A stretch of DNA of 64,000 nt from Ursus arctos (taxonomy: Eukaryota > Chordata > Mammalia > Carnivora > Ursidae). The position numbers and the translations under genes are program-made. Every line of letters begins with the position of its first letter. Positions within the stretch are counted from its first letter, which is position 1. Shown in pieces: positions 22,479 through 34,450 of this stretch. The notes under the pieces are model-generated. The model did not search any database. It saw only the letters and a program-made list of their open reading frames with translations, and was not told the DNA's origin. The stretch lies in assembly GCF_023065955.2 (NCBI RefSeq), contig NW_026622797.1:57781689-57845688 (forward strand), written 5' to 3'.

Positions 22479-25400
22479 AATAAAGGGCTTTTTCAGTTGA
22501 TCTCATCCACAGCGGAGTCAGGGTAGTAAAAATGAACCCTGCAAGTGGGCGGCAGTGGCACACAGAACACACTCAGAGATGAAGCACCAGCAGACATGCG
22601 CATTTAGAGCAGGGCTTTTGCAGTAATACACCCCTTACGTGAGTGGAGTCTATGGGGGAGTCCATGGGCTAGAAAGAAAAACCGAAGCTGGGCTGATTGA
22701 TGACAGGATTGAAAGAAAACAATATGCTAAAGATAAGGCCGTAGGACAGAGCCCAGCAGAGTGAAACAGGCTTATTCAATGCACGGCGTCTGAATAGGTG
22801 GCTCTTAGGTAAATCTCGGATTCCGAGCCTGGGCAACTGAGACACTGATGGACAATAACTAAGAGACAGTAGTGTCACCAACACCCTCACACTGGCTCAG
22901 CGGAGACCACACAAAATTGAAATTACGATCACTCAAGTTCAGTTCATTTAATGCAGTAAATCCAGTTTTAAAAAGTGCAGCTGGTCAGTTTAGGGCTACA
23001 TAAGAGGGACATCGAGCTTTTCCATCTTTCCCTTCTCGCCCACTCATTCTTGATGCTGTGCAGACCTAGACCCATGAACAAAGAAGGATCGGGCCGAATT
23101 AGGGCCTATGGAATATGTTAACCTTTCCTACATTTTCTTCTTTTAGAGAAGACTGCTGATTAAGCTGACTACACTTTCAATGAATAAACAAATTCATTGG
23201 ATCACTTGCAAAGTCCAAAAAGAAAGAGAGCTTCTCATGGAACAGCATACGGCTTTTCCTAAACACATTAAGCCATTTCCGCCAGGGCAGTTCCGCTCAC
23301 CCGTCACCAGCCTTCTGAAGAGCTGTCACTCCCTCTCTTTTCCTGCTTCTGGTTTTAAATGATTTCTTATTGTTATTACCTCGGCTCAAAGCTCCCATAA
23401 TAGCTTTTGCCTTAAGCACAGGGACATGGAAATCGGAGCGACAATCGCAATGGCCCAGTACTGCTGGTGTGAAGGATGGGGGAGTGCTGGCCTGGGATGA
23501 CAAATGGGCAGGCCCACAGTATCATATCCGCACGGAAGTCACCGGCCACAGCCTCCTTCTTGCATTTCTATGCTCTGTTTTATTTTCAACTCTATAAACT
23601 TGCAGTAGTTCCTTGAAAGGGCGTATTTCTGTGTGAAAGTAAAAACAAGCAATATTTAGTCTGAGACTAGAAGAGATCATTAATAATTGGACGCTTCCTG
23701 CCTAGTTCACGTTGGTGGCGCCTCAGAGGTGTTTATTCCTGGATCCATTGTTTTTATGTAGTTACTTTATCTTCTAATTAAAAAACTTCAGAAGGGGAGG
23801 ATTTGAAAGCTATGAAGGTGCTGCCACCTTGAGGATTCTTCCTGTCCATTCGGAGATTTACCTTCACCAAGCAAGGGTAGGTTCGCGGTGGTAGCATTTT
23901 ATTCTGTGCAGAAATCGAACTAACTTGTAGTTCTCCGGTTTGGGATGTTGCAGAACCTGGGGACAAGCACCCTGATGGCCGATTACACTTTACACTCTTC
24001 AGCCATAAGTTTTAGCATCAGGTGCCACAGGCAGCAATCAGAGCAGCACTGTCCTCGAGGGTGACTGCTTAGACTCACAGGAACCTTATCATAAAACTGC
24101 CTCTTCTTTCCCCACCGCCACCTCCCAAGAGCAGTATAAAATGACTGGAAAAAAAATAGGATTCTATTTCATCGAGGTTGAAAATGACATACAATGAATG
24201 AATAACTTAAAATACAGATTTAGTCGTAGAAAAAGAACTACAAAACGCTCACCTCTGCAACTCTCCCAAATGCCGTCAATTCTTTCAGCATTAATGCTTT
24301 AACTACAACAATGGTGCCCTAAAAACGCTCTGCTCAGAAAATAGAGGAGTTAGGGATGGATGGGATCCCACTCCTAAATTTCTAATAAGGGGCAGGATGG
24401 CTGCCAAGTTCATTACCATCTCCAAATGAAGAAATGAAGTGCGTTACCAAAGGTATCGTTATCAACCAGTCCCCATTTGATGAGATTTAGCTCTATGTAT
24501 GTTAGACTAACGTATTTAAAAATAACTAAACCTAAACAGTAGACTGTTCATTTAGGGGACATATTTGTATTTCTTGGCTTTCAGAAACCCTTCTCATTAA
24601 ACCTTTAGAATGTTCCGCATGAATCCTTTAGAACATGTTTACCAAGATGCCTGCTTCCAGCATGCTGAGGAAAAGAAGACTTGAACTTCTATTGAACCTG
24701 AGGCTCCAGCACAATTCTGGGGCAGAAGTCGTTCCATTTCCCCATTAAAAAGCTTTCATTTGCAAGCCACAGATGAAATTTCATATGCTTTGCATCAGTG
24801 TAGTTTTAACTTGAGAGAACTTGGCACCACAAGCCGAAACCCCATTATTGGTGTTCCCTTTCTGAGGGGAAATAATACATTTACGGCTTGGTTTTTGTTT
24901 ATTTTGTTTTTGTTTAAAGAAAAAATAAAACACTGTGGTGCCCTCACATTTTTCACCTCTCATTCAAAGCTTATTATTCTGGGCTACTCTCAACTGAGCA
25001 TCCCCAAAATGACAGCCATATGTGGCTTTTGGTCCTTGTGTACATTGCCAAGCAACCTGGAACTCTGTTGGCACCTACAAATGCCCTCTTGGATTGCTGA
25101 GTCCACTTCCATACAAGCCACTGTTTTATATATGGGAAAATAAAATGGCCCATTTTAAGTTTTCCCTTAGACAATGTAATCATGGAACAAATAAGCTTTC
25201 TCTTTCTCCATGTTTTTATGCTACAAAGGTGCTATCCAGGAGGTACTTATTAGACCCATAAAATGCAGTTTAATGTGAGGGGCCCGGAATCATCCTGACT
25301 GGACATCAACAGCCATGTGGAGGACTCCAGGGGGATCACTGCAGGGCATATCTACTCAATAATAAGCTTTTTTGAGGACAGGAGCTGGTCTCGTGCATTT

Positions 25401-25987
25401 GGAGAATACATATTTATTGAATAAGGATGCAGAAGAATGAGAGAGAAAAAGGAGACAAGAAAGAGTGCCACTTGCTGGAGGTGGTTGGGGGCTACGCAAT
25501 CCTCATTGCTCAGAGAGCCCCAGGCACTGAGGAGGGGCCGGCCACTGGTGCCAGTCTGCATCCCTTGCACAGAGCAACGGCTCCCAGAAGTCACCATTTC
25601 CATTCCTCCACGTACAGAATGCAGAAGGAATGGTAAAATGACTGTGCGGGCAACTGGAATAGGCCCCCATTTCATTCTGGCAGGGATTTCTTTACGTTCC
25701 TCTTTTGGCTACGTTTTATCTTCCTGAACCAAGTTCTTGTCACTGAGCTGTTCTTAGCTTTCAGCACTCATCAATTAGCTTAGCTCTTATCACCAAAATA
25801 AATGTCTGATTCAACATTGATTCTTCCAGTACAGAGAAATGGTTTGGCCATAAAAGTCCTTAGCTGAACAGAATAGATTTTATCATATAACAGAAAGAGG
25901 GCAAATCTTTGCAAAAAAGTAATGCGTAGCCATTTCTCCCTCAAATGAAATTTAAAAAGCAAAATGTTCAACTTGTTCTGCAAAGCT
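22479..25987. other. Longest repeat-free stretch in the window (3.5 kb)
   Basis: No SINE, LINE, LTR or MIR recognised. CpGs are kept at several points (23270-23560, 23700-23960), unlike the depleted background. One minus-strand segment at 23862-23956 has splice-like edges (see findings). Frames reach 127 codons (24760-25143, plus) without domain or signal. Best read as single-copy intergenic or intronic DNA, parts of which may be conserved. Confidence 0.4.
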
Positions 25988-26005
25988 AAAAATAAAGGAA
26001 GGGGA

Positions 26006-26207
26006 GGGGCGCCTGGGTGGCTCAGTCGTTAAGCGTCTGCCTTCGGCTCAGGGCGTGATCCTGGAGTTCTGGGATCGAGCCCCACATCAGGCTCTTCCAC
26101 CGGGAGCCTGCTTCTTCCTCTCCCACTCCCCCTGCTTGTGTTCCCTCTCTCACTGGCTGTCTCTCTCTCTGTCAAATAAATAAATAAAATCTTAAAAAAA
26201 ATAAATA
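26006..26207 (+). mobile_element. CAN SINE, younger type, perfect 18-bp TSD
   Basis: Head 'ggggcgcctgggtggctcag', 'cttcggctcagggcgtgatc', intact body and AAATA tail. TSD aaaaataaaggaagggga is identical at 25988-26005 and 26208-26225. The exact TSD and body near consensus mark it as one of the youngest insertions here. Confidence 0.97.
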
Positions 26208-26527
26208 AAAAATAAAGGAAGGGGAAAATGCAACCGCTGAGCTTCTTGACAGATAAAGTCACACGATATAACGGATAGTATGACTCACATTCCAAACTGT
26301 TATCGTGTCCCAATATTAGAAGCACTTTTTAACATATCTTAATATTTAACTCAGTGATAAAATCAATTACATGTTATTCATTCTATATCTTTTCTTCATC
26401 TGAAAACAAATAAAATGTGACTTACAATGTAGCTACGGATATGGATAGCTAGAATTACGAGCATTTCAAGATGAGCAGCTCACTTAATCCTATGAATTTA
26501 TGTCACTGCACTTAGATTATAATAACA

Positions 26528-26725
26528 TAATAATGGCAACTGTAACCAGGTACTGTGTTAGAAGCTTTGGATCTACCACCTCATGTAGTTCTCCTAGCAC
26601 TATGAGGAAGTCGCCGTTCTAATTCCATCTTATTCTGACGCTCAACGAGACGATACAACTCCCCCAGAGTGATACAATAACAAATGGCAAATCAAAATTC
26701 AGACAGCTGGAGTCCAACACCAGAA
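26528..26725 (-). repeat. MIR SINE, antisense
   Basis: Antisense MIR: 'aaccaggtactgtgttag', 'ctcctagcactatgaggaag', 'cgctcaacgagacgataca', 'gacagctggagtccaac'. Diverged but in the right order over nearly the full element. Confidence 0.65.
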
Positions 26726-28904
26726 ACCACCCTGTGAGCAACCACACAGTAAAGACCATCCTGTTACAATCATTCACTTATTCTATTTCCATCTCGGGAT
26801 TCTTACTTACAGTGACTATTAACCTGAGCTCGCGTTGTCCTGGGAGGAGGGACTTCTGGCATCTCCCACGCCTAAACTCACTTAGGGAAATTCTAAAAGA
26901 ATCTGCTCGGTTGTTCTTTGTTTCCCCCCTAAGTTACAGTGATTGAAAAAACAGACTCATTTAAACTATCAAATCTATAAAATGTCAAAAGAATTTGATT
27001 TTACATAAGCCAAGTCTGCAGTATAGTTTTTAGGTCTAAAAGAGGAAGACCGAGTGAAAGAAACGGCAGTTAAACGACGTGTTCATTCTGTCACTCCGTT
27101 AAAAAGCTTACAACGCAAAACCCAAAAAAAGCTTCAGGAAGAAACTAGTAAACTTGTTTGTAGTTTTATAATATTGGCAACAGCTAACAGCCTCCGGCGT
27201 TAGAACTGATGCTCGTTAGGAAGAGATCCCTAGGACATTGTTTTATTGGTAATGACCGTATGTCCCTTATTATTGTCCCAAGAAGAACAAAGGGAGCTGC
27301 ATAAGCCCGATGTCCTCGACTTACTCATATGGATCATCACAGCCTCCATCTACCTCGGAATTTGTAACACGTGTTCTAATTAACGAGCAGCGTGGCAGCG
27401 TGCCTTTTACAGACTTATCATTCACTGTAGATGTGAACTACCACAACGAGGCAAGAGAGAGGGTTGAAAGAGTTCCAAAAAATTTTGCACGGTTCGCATA
27501 GCAGACAGGCATGTGCGAGGTCAATTTACAACAGGGGGCAGAGGTTGCCACAAGAGCCTTCCCCTTCATTTTACTTAAAAAATCAGCATGGTGAAATTAG
27601 GAAGTCATTTTAATGACCTCATTAAAAGCTTTAATTGGTATCAATAGGGGCATACAATGTATTTTAGTTTTTCTGCAACTAAAATAAATAATAAATAAAA
27701 CTCCGTAGAGATTTTGTGATGGCACAATAAAAGTCAAATTTATGAGGCTTTTTTTCACCTCAAAATGATCCATCTAATGCTTTTTACTCACCCCCTAGGT
27801 ATAAAAGGGAAGGTTTGCAGATTTTCCATGAGGAATAAAAGGATCTTGATGCTCTTCAAAAGTAAGACAGCGTTTAAATGCAGATTGCCCAGTTGTTTTC
27901 CTTTCATATATATAAAAGCACACATATGTATATGCTGTTTGTTTCCATTACCCAGTGACTCCTTTCCCGCGTTTCCTACAAAACCCGGAGAGACATCAAC
28001 CCTTCCATGCTTTCTCAATATTCCTTGGCTTCAAGTGGCTTACAGTACTTTTCATATTCCCCTAAAACCCTGGGAGAGTTTGACAACAGTTTCACCAACT
28101 GGAAATTTAAATATCAAATTTGTGAAGATCGTGATATTATTTATAGACTATGGATAAAATGTTTCTGAAACATTTTCCTACCTTTAAAATCAGATGAAGG
28201 CAGTCTCATTTTAAATTATATTTGGTCAAGGGTGCTTTTGTTGCTTGGGATTTTATTTACGGTCTAGGATGCGGCCATAGTTTGAATAAGGTTCCTTGCC
28301 TGTGAAGAGCTTGGCCTGATGAAAGGGATAAATCACCTCTTATTCATGACGCTGCATACAACATGACATAAGCCACCTTGCTGCTTATTCTGGGCACTTC
28401 ATTATTCCCATTGCTGTCAGCCTCCTTGGTAATCCTATTTTAGAAACCTGAACAAACTTGAAGAGTCACCGAGCACTGAGACACTCCTTTCCTGAAAGGT
28501 ACTTGGATAAGCCACCTCTTCTCTCAGACAAGTATAAGTAACTTGGCTTATTCATTCACTTACCTTGACCATTTTAAACCATTTCTAGACAAGCAAGCCC
28601 GCCTTCCCTTTGCTGGGTTTTAAGGGTACATTTCCTCACATGTTTGCCCTGGCTCATTCATCAATGCATTTTCCTTTCTAACAAAAGGCCATCACCCTGT
28701 TCCAGCTTCTTTACCCATGGCCTAAGTCCTCCGTAAGGAACGAGTCCTAGGCTGTTCAAAGGGGCGGTCTGTCTCACACGTCGTCATGAAGAACTCTTCC
28801 AACTGGAAGCTATCTTTGAAATCCTCATTCTAAAAGAACTGTATGTTAGAAAATAGCCAACAGTAACTTCCACTACTATGTTTTAGTAAACCAGTACGTT
28901 TAGA
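26726..28904. other. Repeat-free stretch with retained CpGs; conserved non-coding candidate
   Basis: About 2.2 kb without recognised repeats. CpGs are unusually frequent for this window between 27040 and 27540 (for example 'aaacgacgtgttc', 'cctccggcgttag', 'aacgagcagcgtggcagcg'). At 27604-27617 there is an AT-core palindrome, gtcattttaatgac, followed by homeodomain-like sites (aaagctttaattgg). The open frame at 27310-27501 (63 codons) has no domain. A regulatory element is an inference. Confidence 0.35.
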
Positions 28905-29150
28905 TAATAATTATAAGCAATGTTTCCGAGCACTTACCAAGTGCCAGACACTATACTGAGTGCTTTTATTCACCTTCACAACCACTCTTTGAGGAAAGTA
29001 CCATTATTATGCCCATTTCACAGACGGGGAAAATGTGGCTCAGATAGATTAAGTAATTTGCCCAACATTACATAGTAGCAAATAGACAGCCTGGCCCCAT
29101 AATCTACACCCTCAAACTCTCTGCACTCTCCTGCCACTCCACATGGGTTT
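28905..29150 (-). repeat. MIR SINE, antisense, nearly full length
   Basis: 'cacttaccaagtgccagac', 'actatactgagtgctttta', 'taccattattatgcccattt', 'cacagacggggaaaatgtgg', 'taagtaatttgcccaac', then the tRNA-side end 'cactctcctgcc'. Well preserved. Confidence 0.87.
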
Positions 29151-29489
29151 CAGATGCACAATTTGGTTGGAATCATGTGTGTATGTTATGGCGGGGGGGG
29201 GGGGTGTTTGAAATGGTTGAATTCCATTGAAAAGCGAGTAATTGCCTGGATTCTCTTTCCCTCTTTCAAAACAACTGCTTGTCAAAAACACATCTTATTT
29301 GTTTAGTTTATTGGTTCCTACAAATCTTAAGTTGGCAGATCTGCTCTTCCAAAATTATCCACCCTGATTTGGGTTGGGAAATAAAGATCGTCATCTGGTT
29401 TGGGATGGGTACAGCCACTTTAAGAGGGTGCCATGTGAATAACAAGAAATATAAGCAATAGAGAGAGTAGGAAGGGACTTGATCTTTTG

Positions 29490-29590
29490 TTATATGAAAG
29501 AAAACTGAGGCTCAGAAAAATGAGGGGACCTGTCTCAGTTCAGAAAGTTTGTTAGGGACAGAACAGAATTAGAATCACCAATTTCTTTTT
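29490..29590 (-). repeat. MIR-like fragment, antisense
   Basis: 'gaaaactgaggctcagaaa', 'gacctgtctcagttcag', 'acagaattagaatcacc' resemble the MIR core and its flank. Short, so tentative. Confidence 0.45.
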
Positions 29591-31363
29591 TAGACTTCCT
29601 TCTAGAAATGGATGGTGCTTCTTATCTGGTAGAAGTGAAAGTATCTAAAATAAATGCCATAGCCCTGCTACAGTCAATGTGCTCATATTTTTGATAACAT
29701 TGTGTGTTTTCCTCTCACCCATCAGGGTCCAAGGGAAAAGAAACTGTCAATAAGAAACCAGCAACCATAGCCACTGTGCCTCTTCTGTCATCCCTGTACT
29801 GAGGAAGCAGTTCCTTCACCCCCACTCCTGGGCCAGAGGGGCATGGCAGAAACTGGGGAAGGAGGATATGATGAAGAAAGCAAAGCGAGATTCAACACCT
29901 GTGAGCTGGCAATTGTTTAATCCCGTCCTATTCACGGTGCCTTTTCCTTGGAAATTCTCGTCGATCTTACCAGGTCTTTTAAATTCAACTTTCCTGGAGT
30001 GGAATCAGGAGAGAAAGAGATTTTTTTAAAATATACTCCTTCTGTCCCCAAATCCTGAGTCTCAGATATGTAAATAACCTAATTCAATTATTAGACCTCC
30101 TTTCATGCCCTCTTGGAATCCTTTCCAAGGTATTTGTCAATGGAAAAGAATTTACTCAGTAAATTTAACAATTTACTCTTTTACTCAGTTTGGGTTTCCC
30201 CATAACGTTCAGCTTGCTTGTAGCTTTCACTTGCTAAGTCCCTGGATCAGGTCTGCTCCTATCTGACCTTTCAGCTCAATCTTCAGCCCCCAAATTATTG
30301 TAGTGTACATGTCTCCATGGCCCATTTCTTGTGAGAGAGAATCTGGCCAATCAGTAAATTGATAGGCCTTGGGCGATGTATCCATCCCTGGTCCAAGGGC
30401 CGCAGTGATCAGAAGAGCAGCAAGCCTGCCTTTCTCTTACACAGTCATCATGGGGCTCTTAAAAAATGCTAATAAATTCAGTAAAGTTCAACAAAAAGTA
30501 TTAAGACATCAAGCTGAGATGAAGAAAAAGACATGAGTAGCATTAGAATGTTCAACGCGTTTTGCTGGAATAAGAGCAATCCCAATATATATAAAACCAG
30601 ATAGTCTATTCAAAGTGCGGCCTCACTTTAGGTAAAGAGAAGTATTATAGAAACTCTCCAATTTTTTACCTCATGGGATTTTACTGTGTTTAAATACAAA
30701 AAGGAAGGACGGGAAGCATTTTCTCGGTTTGAAGTTCAGAGAGAGAAAAGGACCACGTGGATTAGAGGTATAGAGAGTGTATTTCCATTGCTTCCAGAGG
30801 ACCGGTGTTTCCCAGCTCCCATCTTGGAGGTTAGAGTCTCTTCCTTTGAGTTCCTTAAGCTATTCCTGTAGTCTTTAAATTATTCCCCTTTTGCTTAAGT
30901 CAAGTAGGCTCGTGGAGGTTTTTTTTTTCCTTTTTAACCAAACTAACTAGCAAGTCTACATGATCATTCATATTCAAAAGTCTTACTTGTTTAATTATTC
31001 TTTCAGTAAAATGGTGAAAACAGGAGTCTCGATGGGAAAGAGAGTTAAATGCTTCCATAGTTGAAAGGTTTTTATTTGCATGGTTTCTACACCAAATCTA
31101 TGTCTGTGTGTGGAATCAGATTAATTAGCAATATGGTCAGTTGGAGTTCTGCTACCATCATAGAAGCCATTTGTTGAGCAGGAAATACATGTACTTTTAG
31201 GCTCAGGGTAACTAGTTATCATCTGGCAAAGCTGAACCTCCACAGTCAAACTCAGAGCTCAGATTCAGTAAATACAATCCTAGCACTTGATATTTCCAAG
31301 TCAGACTGTATACTATCTTTTCAACATCACAAATCATAAATGTAAAAAGCAAAGACATGCACG

Positions 31364-31370
<7 letters not shown>

Positions 31371-31400
<30 letters not shown>
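31371..31400. repeat. (AC)15 microsatellite
   Basis: Fifteen uninterrupted AC units, preceded by a short alternating gtgcgcgc (31363-31370). Length and purity predict polymorphism, and the alternating purine-pyrimidine tract could adopt Z-DNA. Confidence 0.98.
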
Positions 31401-31402
<2 letters not shown>

Positions 31403-32507
31403 TTAATAGTAAGTAGCACCACACAGTGGTGAGACAGGGAATAGCGACTGTTTGAGGGAAGCATTTGTTCCCTTGGAGACAGAGGACTGGTCCTTTGTTA
31501 TTTTTCCAGAGCCGGTCAGATGTGATCAACGCAGTGTTATTTTCTGTGAGAAAACATTTTTATGATGTTCTCACTTCTTGACCTCTGGACAAAAACAATT
31601 GTTGGCTAAATTTCAAACTTACAGATGAAAATGCTAACAATGAAAAAATAGTTGTCGTATTTTACCATGTGTGTTTGTGTTTATTACAACCAAATGCATT
31701 TCAAAAAACAATGATTGAAAAAATGCTATTGCCTGAGGATTTTCCTTTTATGCTTTGGCACAGAGAACATTTTATTGCTAAATTTAATCTACTGAAAATC
31801 AAATTTAATAACTGAAAATTTAGCACAAATGTAACCATAGGCATTATAGTGATCACATTGAATAAATGAAAGTAAAACACACCTCTGATATTATAAATTT
31901 GGCTACAGTTTGGTTTATAATTTATCCTGTGTATGAAGTACAAACAGTGATCTGAAAACCATTCCCACCTATTTCAGTCTAAAGATATCGCTGCTTCTGC
32001 TCTTGGAAGTATCAAGACCTTAATTTCTAAAATGTATTCTGTTTGTGTCACAATGGGATGTTCATCTTTCCTCAACAATGCTTGATCTCTTAATACCCTC
32101 ACTGACACCCTCAGTGGACAGCCTTCCTAGCCATTTCTCCATAAGTGAAGAGTTTTCGAGAGAACTTCAGCAGAATCGCTGGTGTCTAAAGAGTCATTTT
32201 CTCATTATTTAACTTTTGAAGCCTTCTTGCTACTGAAGAAAACATGATTAGCAGCAGAGATGCAAAATAATCTGTAGTTAAGAAGAATGCCTGGCCAGGC
32301 TCAGCAAACCTCAAATAGCACCTCTGAATGGTTAACAAGGCATAAAAATAAAGACAGCCCTCAGCACACCTGAGTGACATATGGAGTGATACCAGCCCCG
32401 GGTTTTTCAATACTTCAATATTCTTCATATCCCAGAACGCAGAGAATGAAAAGTCCTGGATTCCCCACATTTTCATATTTTCTCTACTTTTTTTTTTTTT
32501 TTTTTTT

Positions 32508-33000
32508 GATGCTCTGTGGCCTCACCCACCTTGGAGAGACTGCCTCTCAGGGGCAATCCCTAGAGACTGCAAAGGACTTGCCTGCAAACACCCCTTTCAT
32601 ATGCAAACCAGCCAATCCAGAGCCCAAGCTGGCCAACTACCTTCTTTATTGAATTCTCATGTACCCAGCCACTCCCCCCCCCCCCCAATCACCTCAGGAC
32701 TAGGTATAGAACAGTTTAGGACAATCCAGACACCCCAGAGCCTGGAATTATTCAAACTAGCAAATCTTAAATCTGCCTGCGTCGCCTTGCCCATTCTTTC
32801 CACAGAAACCACCATGAAGGCTTTTACCCACACTTCCCTTGCCTTCCCTCTACCTCCTGACCAGCCCGTGCTTCCCATGTGGACCTGCGTGGCATGTCTA
32901 GCTTCCAGCTTCTAAAGATCTGTGAGTATAAAAACCCCGTCCTTCACCATAGTCATTTCCATGTCTATGGGTCTTACCATAAAACAAATTAAAACAACCC
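32508..33000 (+). mobile_element. Possible solo LTR with promoter-like signals
   Basis: Follows a run of 20 T (32488-32507). Contains 'tatgcaaaccagccaatcc' (octamer-like and CCAAT sites) near 32600, a run of 13 C at 32674-32686, and 'tgtgagtataaaaaccccg' near 32921, a good TATA box in the plus orientation. This arrangement recalls the U3/R part of class I endogenous retrovirus LTRs, but I cannot match a family, see no internal retroviral sequence, and the CCAAT-TATA distance (about 300 bp) is long. Unclassified. Confidence 0.35.
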
Positions 33001-34319
33001 CTGGGTACATTTTAAAGCAGGTTCCTGACAATGAGGTTCTCTCTCGTCCCCACCATTTTCATTTCCTGATGCCACTTTATTCCCCAAGTTACGTGAAAGT
33101 CTGTTTTGTCCAGGACTGTGGGTGGAATGAAGGCCCAGAGATGCGTAAAGAGAAGATGATTACTCTGTTACTTTGTGTGTGGATCTCATTTATGCCATTG
33201 AGAAACTCTCCCCATAAAACCTAGTCTACAGAGTGATTCTGAAATCAGGCTTTCTGGGACTTTCTGAACAAAATTCAATTTCTGACTTTGAAATTTGATT
33301 ATGGCTCCGGTCTCTGTATTAGCTCCAACCATTTTTTTATTGCACTGGCTTTTAACTGATTTTAAAGTGCTAAAAACAAATACAAAACTGATTAAATAAC
33401 AAAGGCATTAATTTGGTGGTGATCAATAGTCGTCACATTTACGTATTTGCCCCACGTGGCTTGATGCATTTGGCATGTTATGACATGTTCTATTTTGACT
33501 AAATAATTAACTTCCAGTCTGCCTGATAAATGGTTTCACTCTTCTCATAGCTGGTGCCCAATTGACTCCACTGCTCAATTTCCTCTCTTGGATTCAGAGT
33601 GCCCTGAGGCTCGGCCCGTTTCATTTGTGCAACTAAACGCTGTTGTCCTAGGGTTACATTTCATTAAAACAGCAGTACTTAAGAGAAATATTTCACTTCC
33701 AAGGTCCAAACCATCCTTTGCTGGTATAACTACTTTACAAAAATCACACTGTGGCAAGATAGGGAGAAAACAGATGCAATTATGGAATCACTCTCTGAAA
33801 GCTGGAGAACACAATCATCAGGAGGCAGCTGTCATTCTTTTTTTTTTTTTTTTGCCTTGTTTCTACTTAATAAACTTATACACCAAATATATCAACAAAA
33901 TATCATCCACAGTAGATGCCCAGGTCTACTGCACTTTTTATTTTGCTGACAGAAAACAGCTTTTCATTCTTGTATCCAAGTATTCTAGGTGTGGGTGAGT
34001 GTGTATATATGTGCATACGTGTGGGGATGAATGAGTACGTGTGTGTATGGGGGGCACTATCGTTAACTCAACTCCTCCCATATCCAAGGCTACTGTGCTT
34101 GACCACTGTGCATTTGTTCTCTTATTTTATTCTTATGATTCTAATAAATATTATGATTCTTACAGTTATAGCCCTAGGTAGTAAATTTTCAACTTCAAAT
34201 GTTCTCAATAATGTAAAAATTAATAATGGACATTTATGTTTTATACATGGGTAAAGAACTGCTGAAATGAAAAATGTTTTAAGAAGTCTACTTACTTTAC
34301 AGGAAGTTAACATTTCTTT
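33001..34319. other. Intergenic, no gene recognised
   Basis: Unassigned. T-run of 16 at 33838-33853; a GT-rich stretch (34000-34050) of imperfect alternating units. Frames of 100 to 136 codons (32922-33224, 33588-33998) are of random character. Confidence 0.4.
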
Positions 34320-34450
34320 GCCAGCCCCTGAGTTAAGAATTTTATGTATGTTTTCTCATTTAAGCCTTACGACAATCAGTGAAATGGGGTTTATTATCCT
34401 CTTTTTATTGTTGGGGAAAATCAAGCTTCCTAGAGGTAATATGATTTTTT
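34320..34450 (-). repeat. MIR SINE, antisense, partial
   Basis: 'cctgagttaagaattttatg', 'tttctcatttaagccttacg', 'ggtttattatcctcttttt', 'gttggggaaaatcaagctt' follow the antisense MIR centre. The tRNA-derived end is missing. Confidence 0.6.

Larger units (their letters stand above)
29151..32487. other. Intergenic, mostly unassigned
   Basis: Holds a run of 12 G at 29193-29204, a MIR-like piece at 29490-29590, and the (AC)15 at 31371-31400. The remaining sequence shows no repeat or exon that I recognise; frames are at most 105 codons (31212-31529, minus), and that one is built on the AC repeat. Confidence 0.4.

Noticed and set aside
24760..25143. 127-codon plus-strand frame
   Set aside because: No domain, T/A-rich interruption in the middle (tttgtttaaaga), overlapping frames on the other strand, no splice or promoter context.
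27310..27501. 63-codon plus frame starting MSSTYSYGSS
   Set aside because: Despite a protein-like start there are no splice or promoter signals, no domain, and the CpG-rich block extends beyond the frame; a non-coding element is the simpler reading.
31212..31529. 105-codon minus frame with a Val-Cys repeat
   Set aside because: The repeat is the translated (AC)15 microsatellite.
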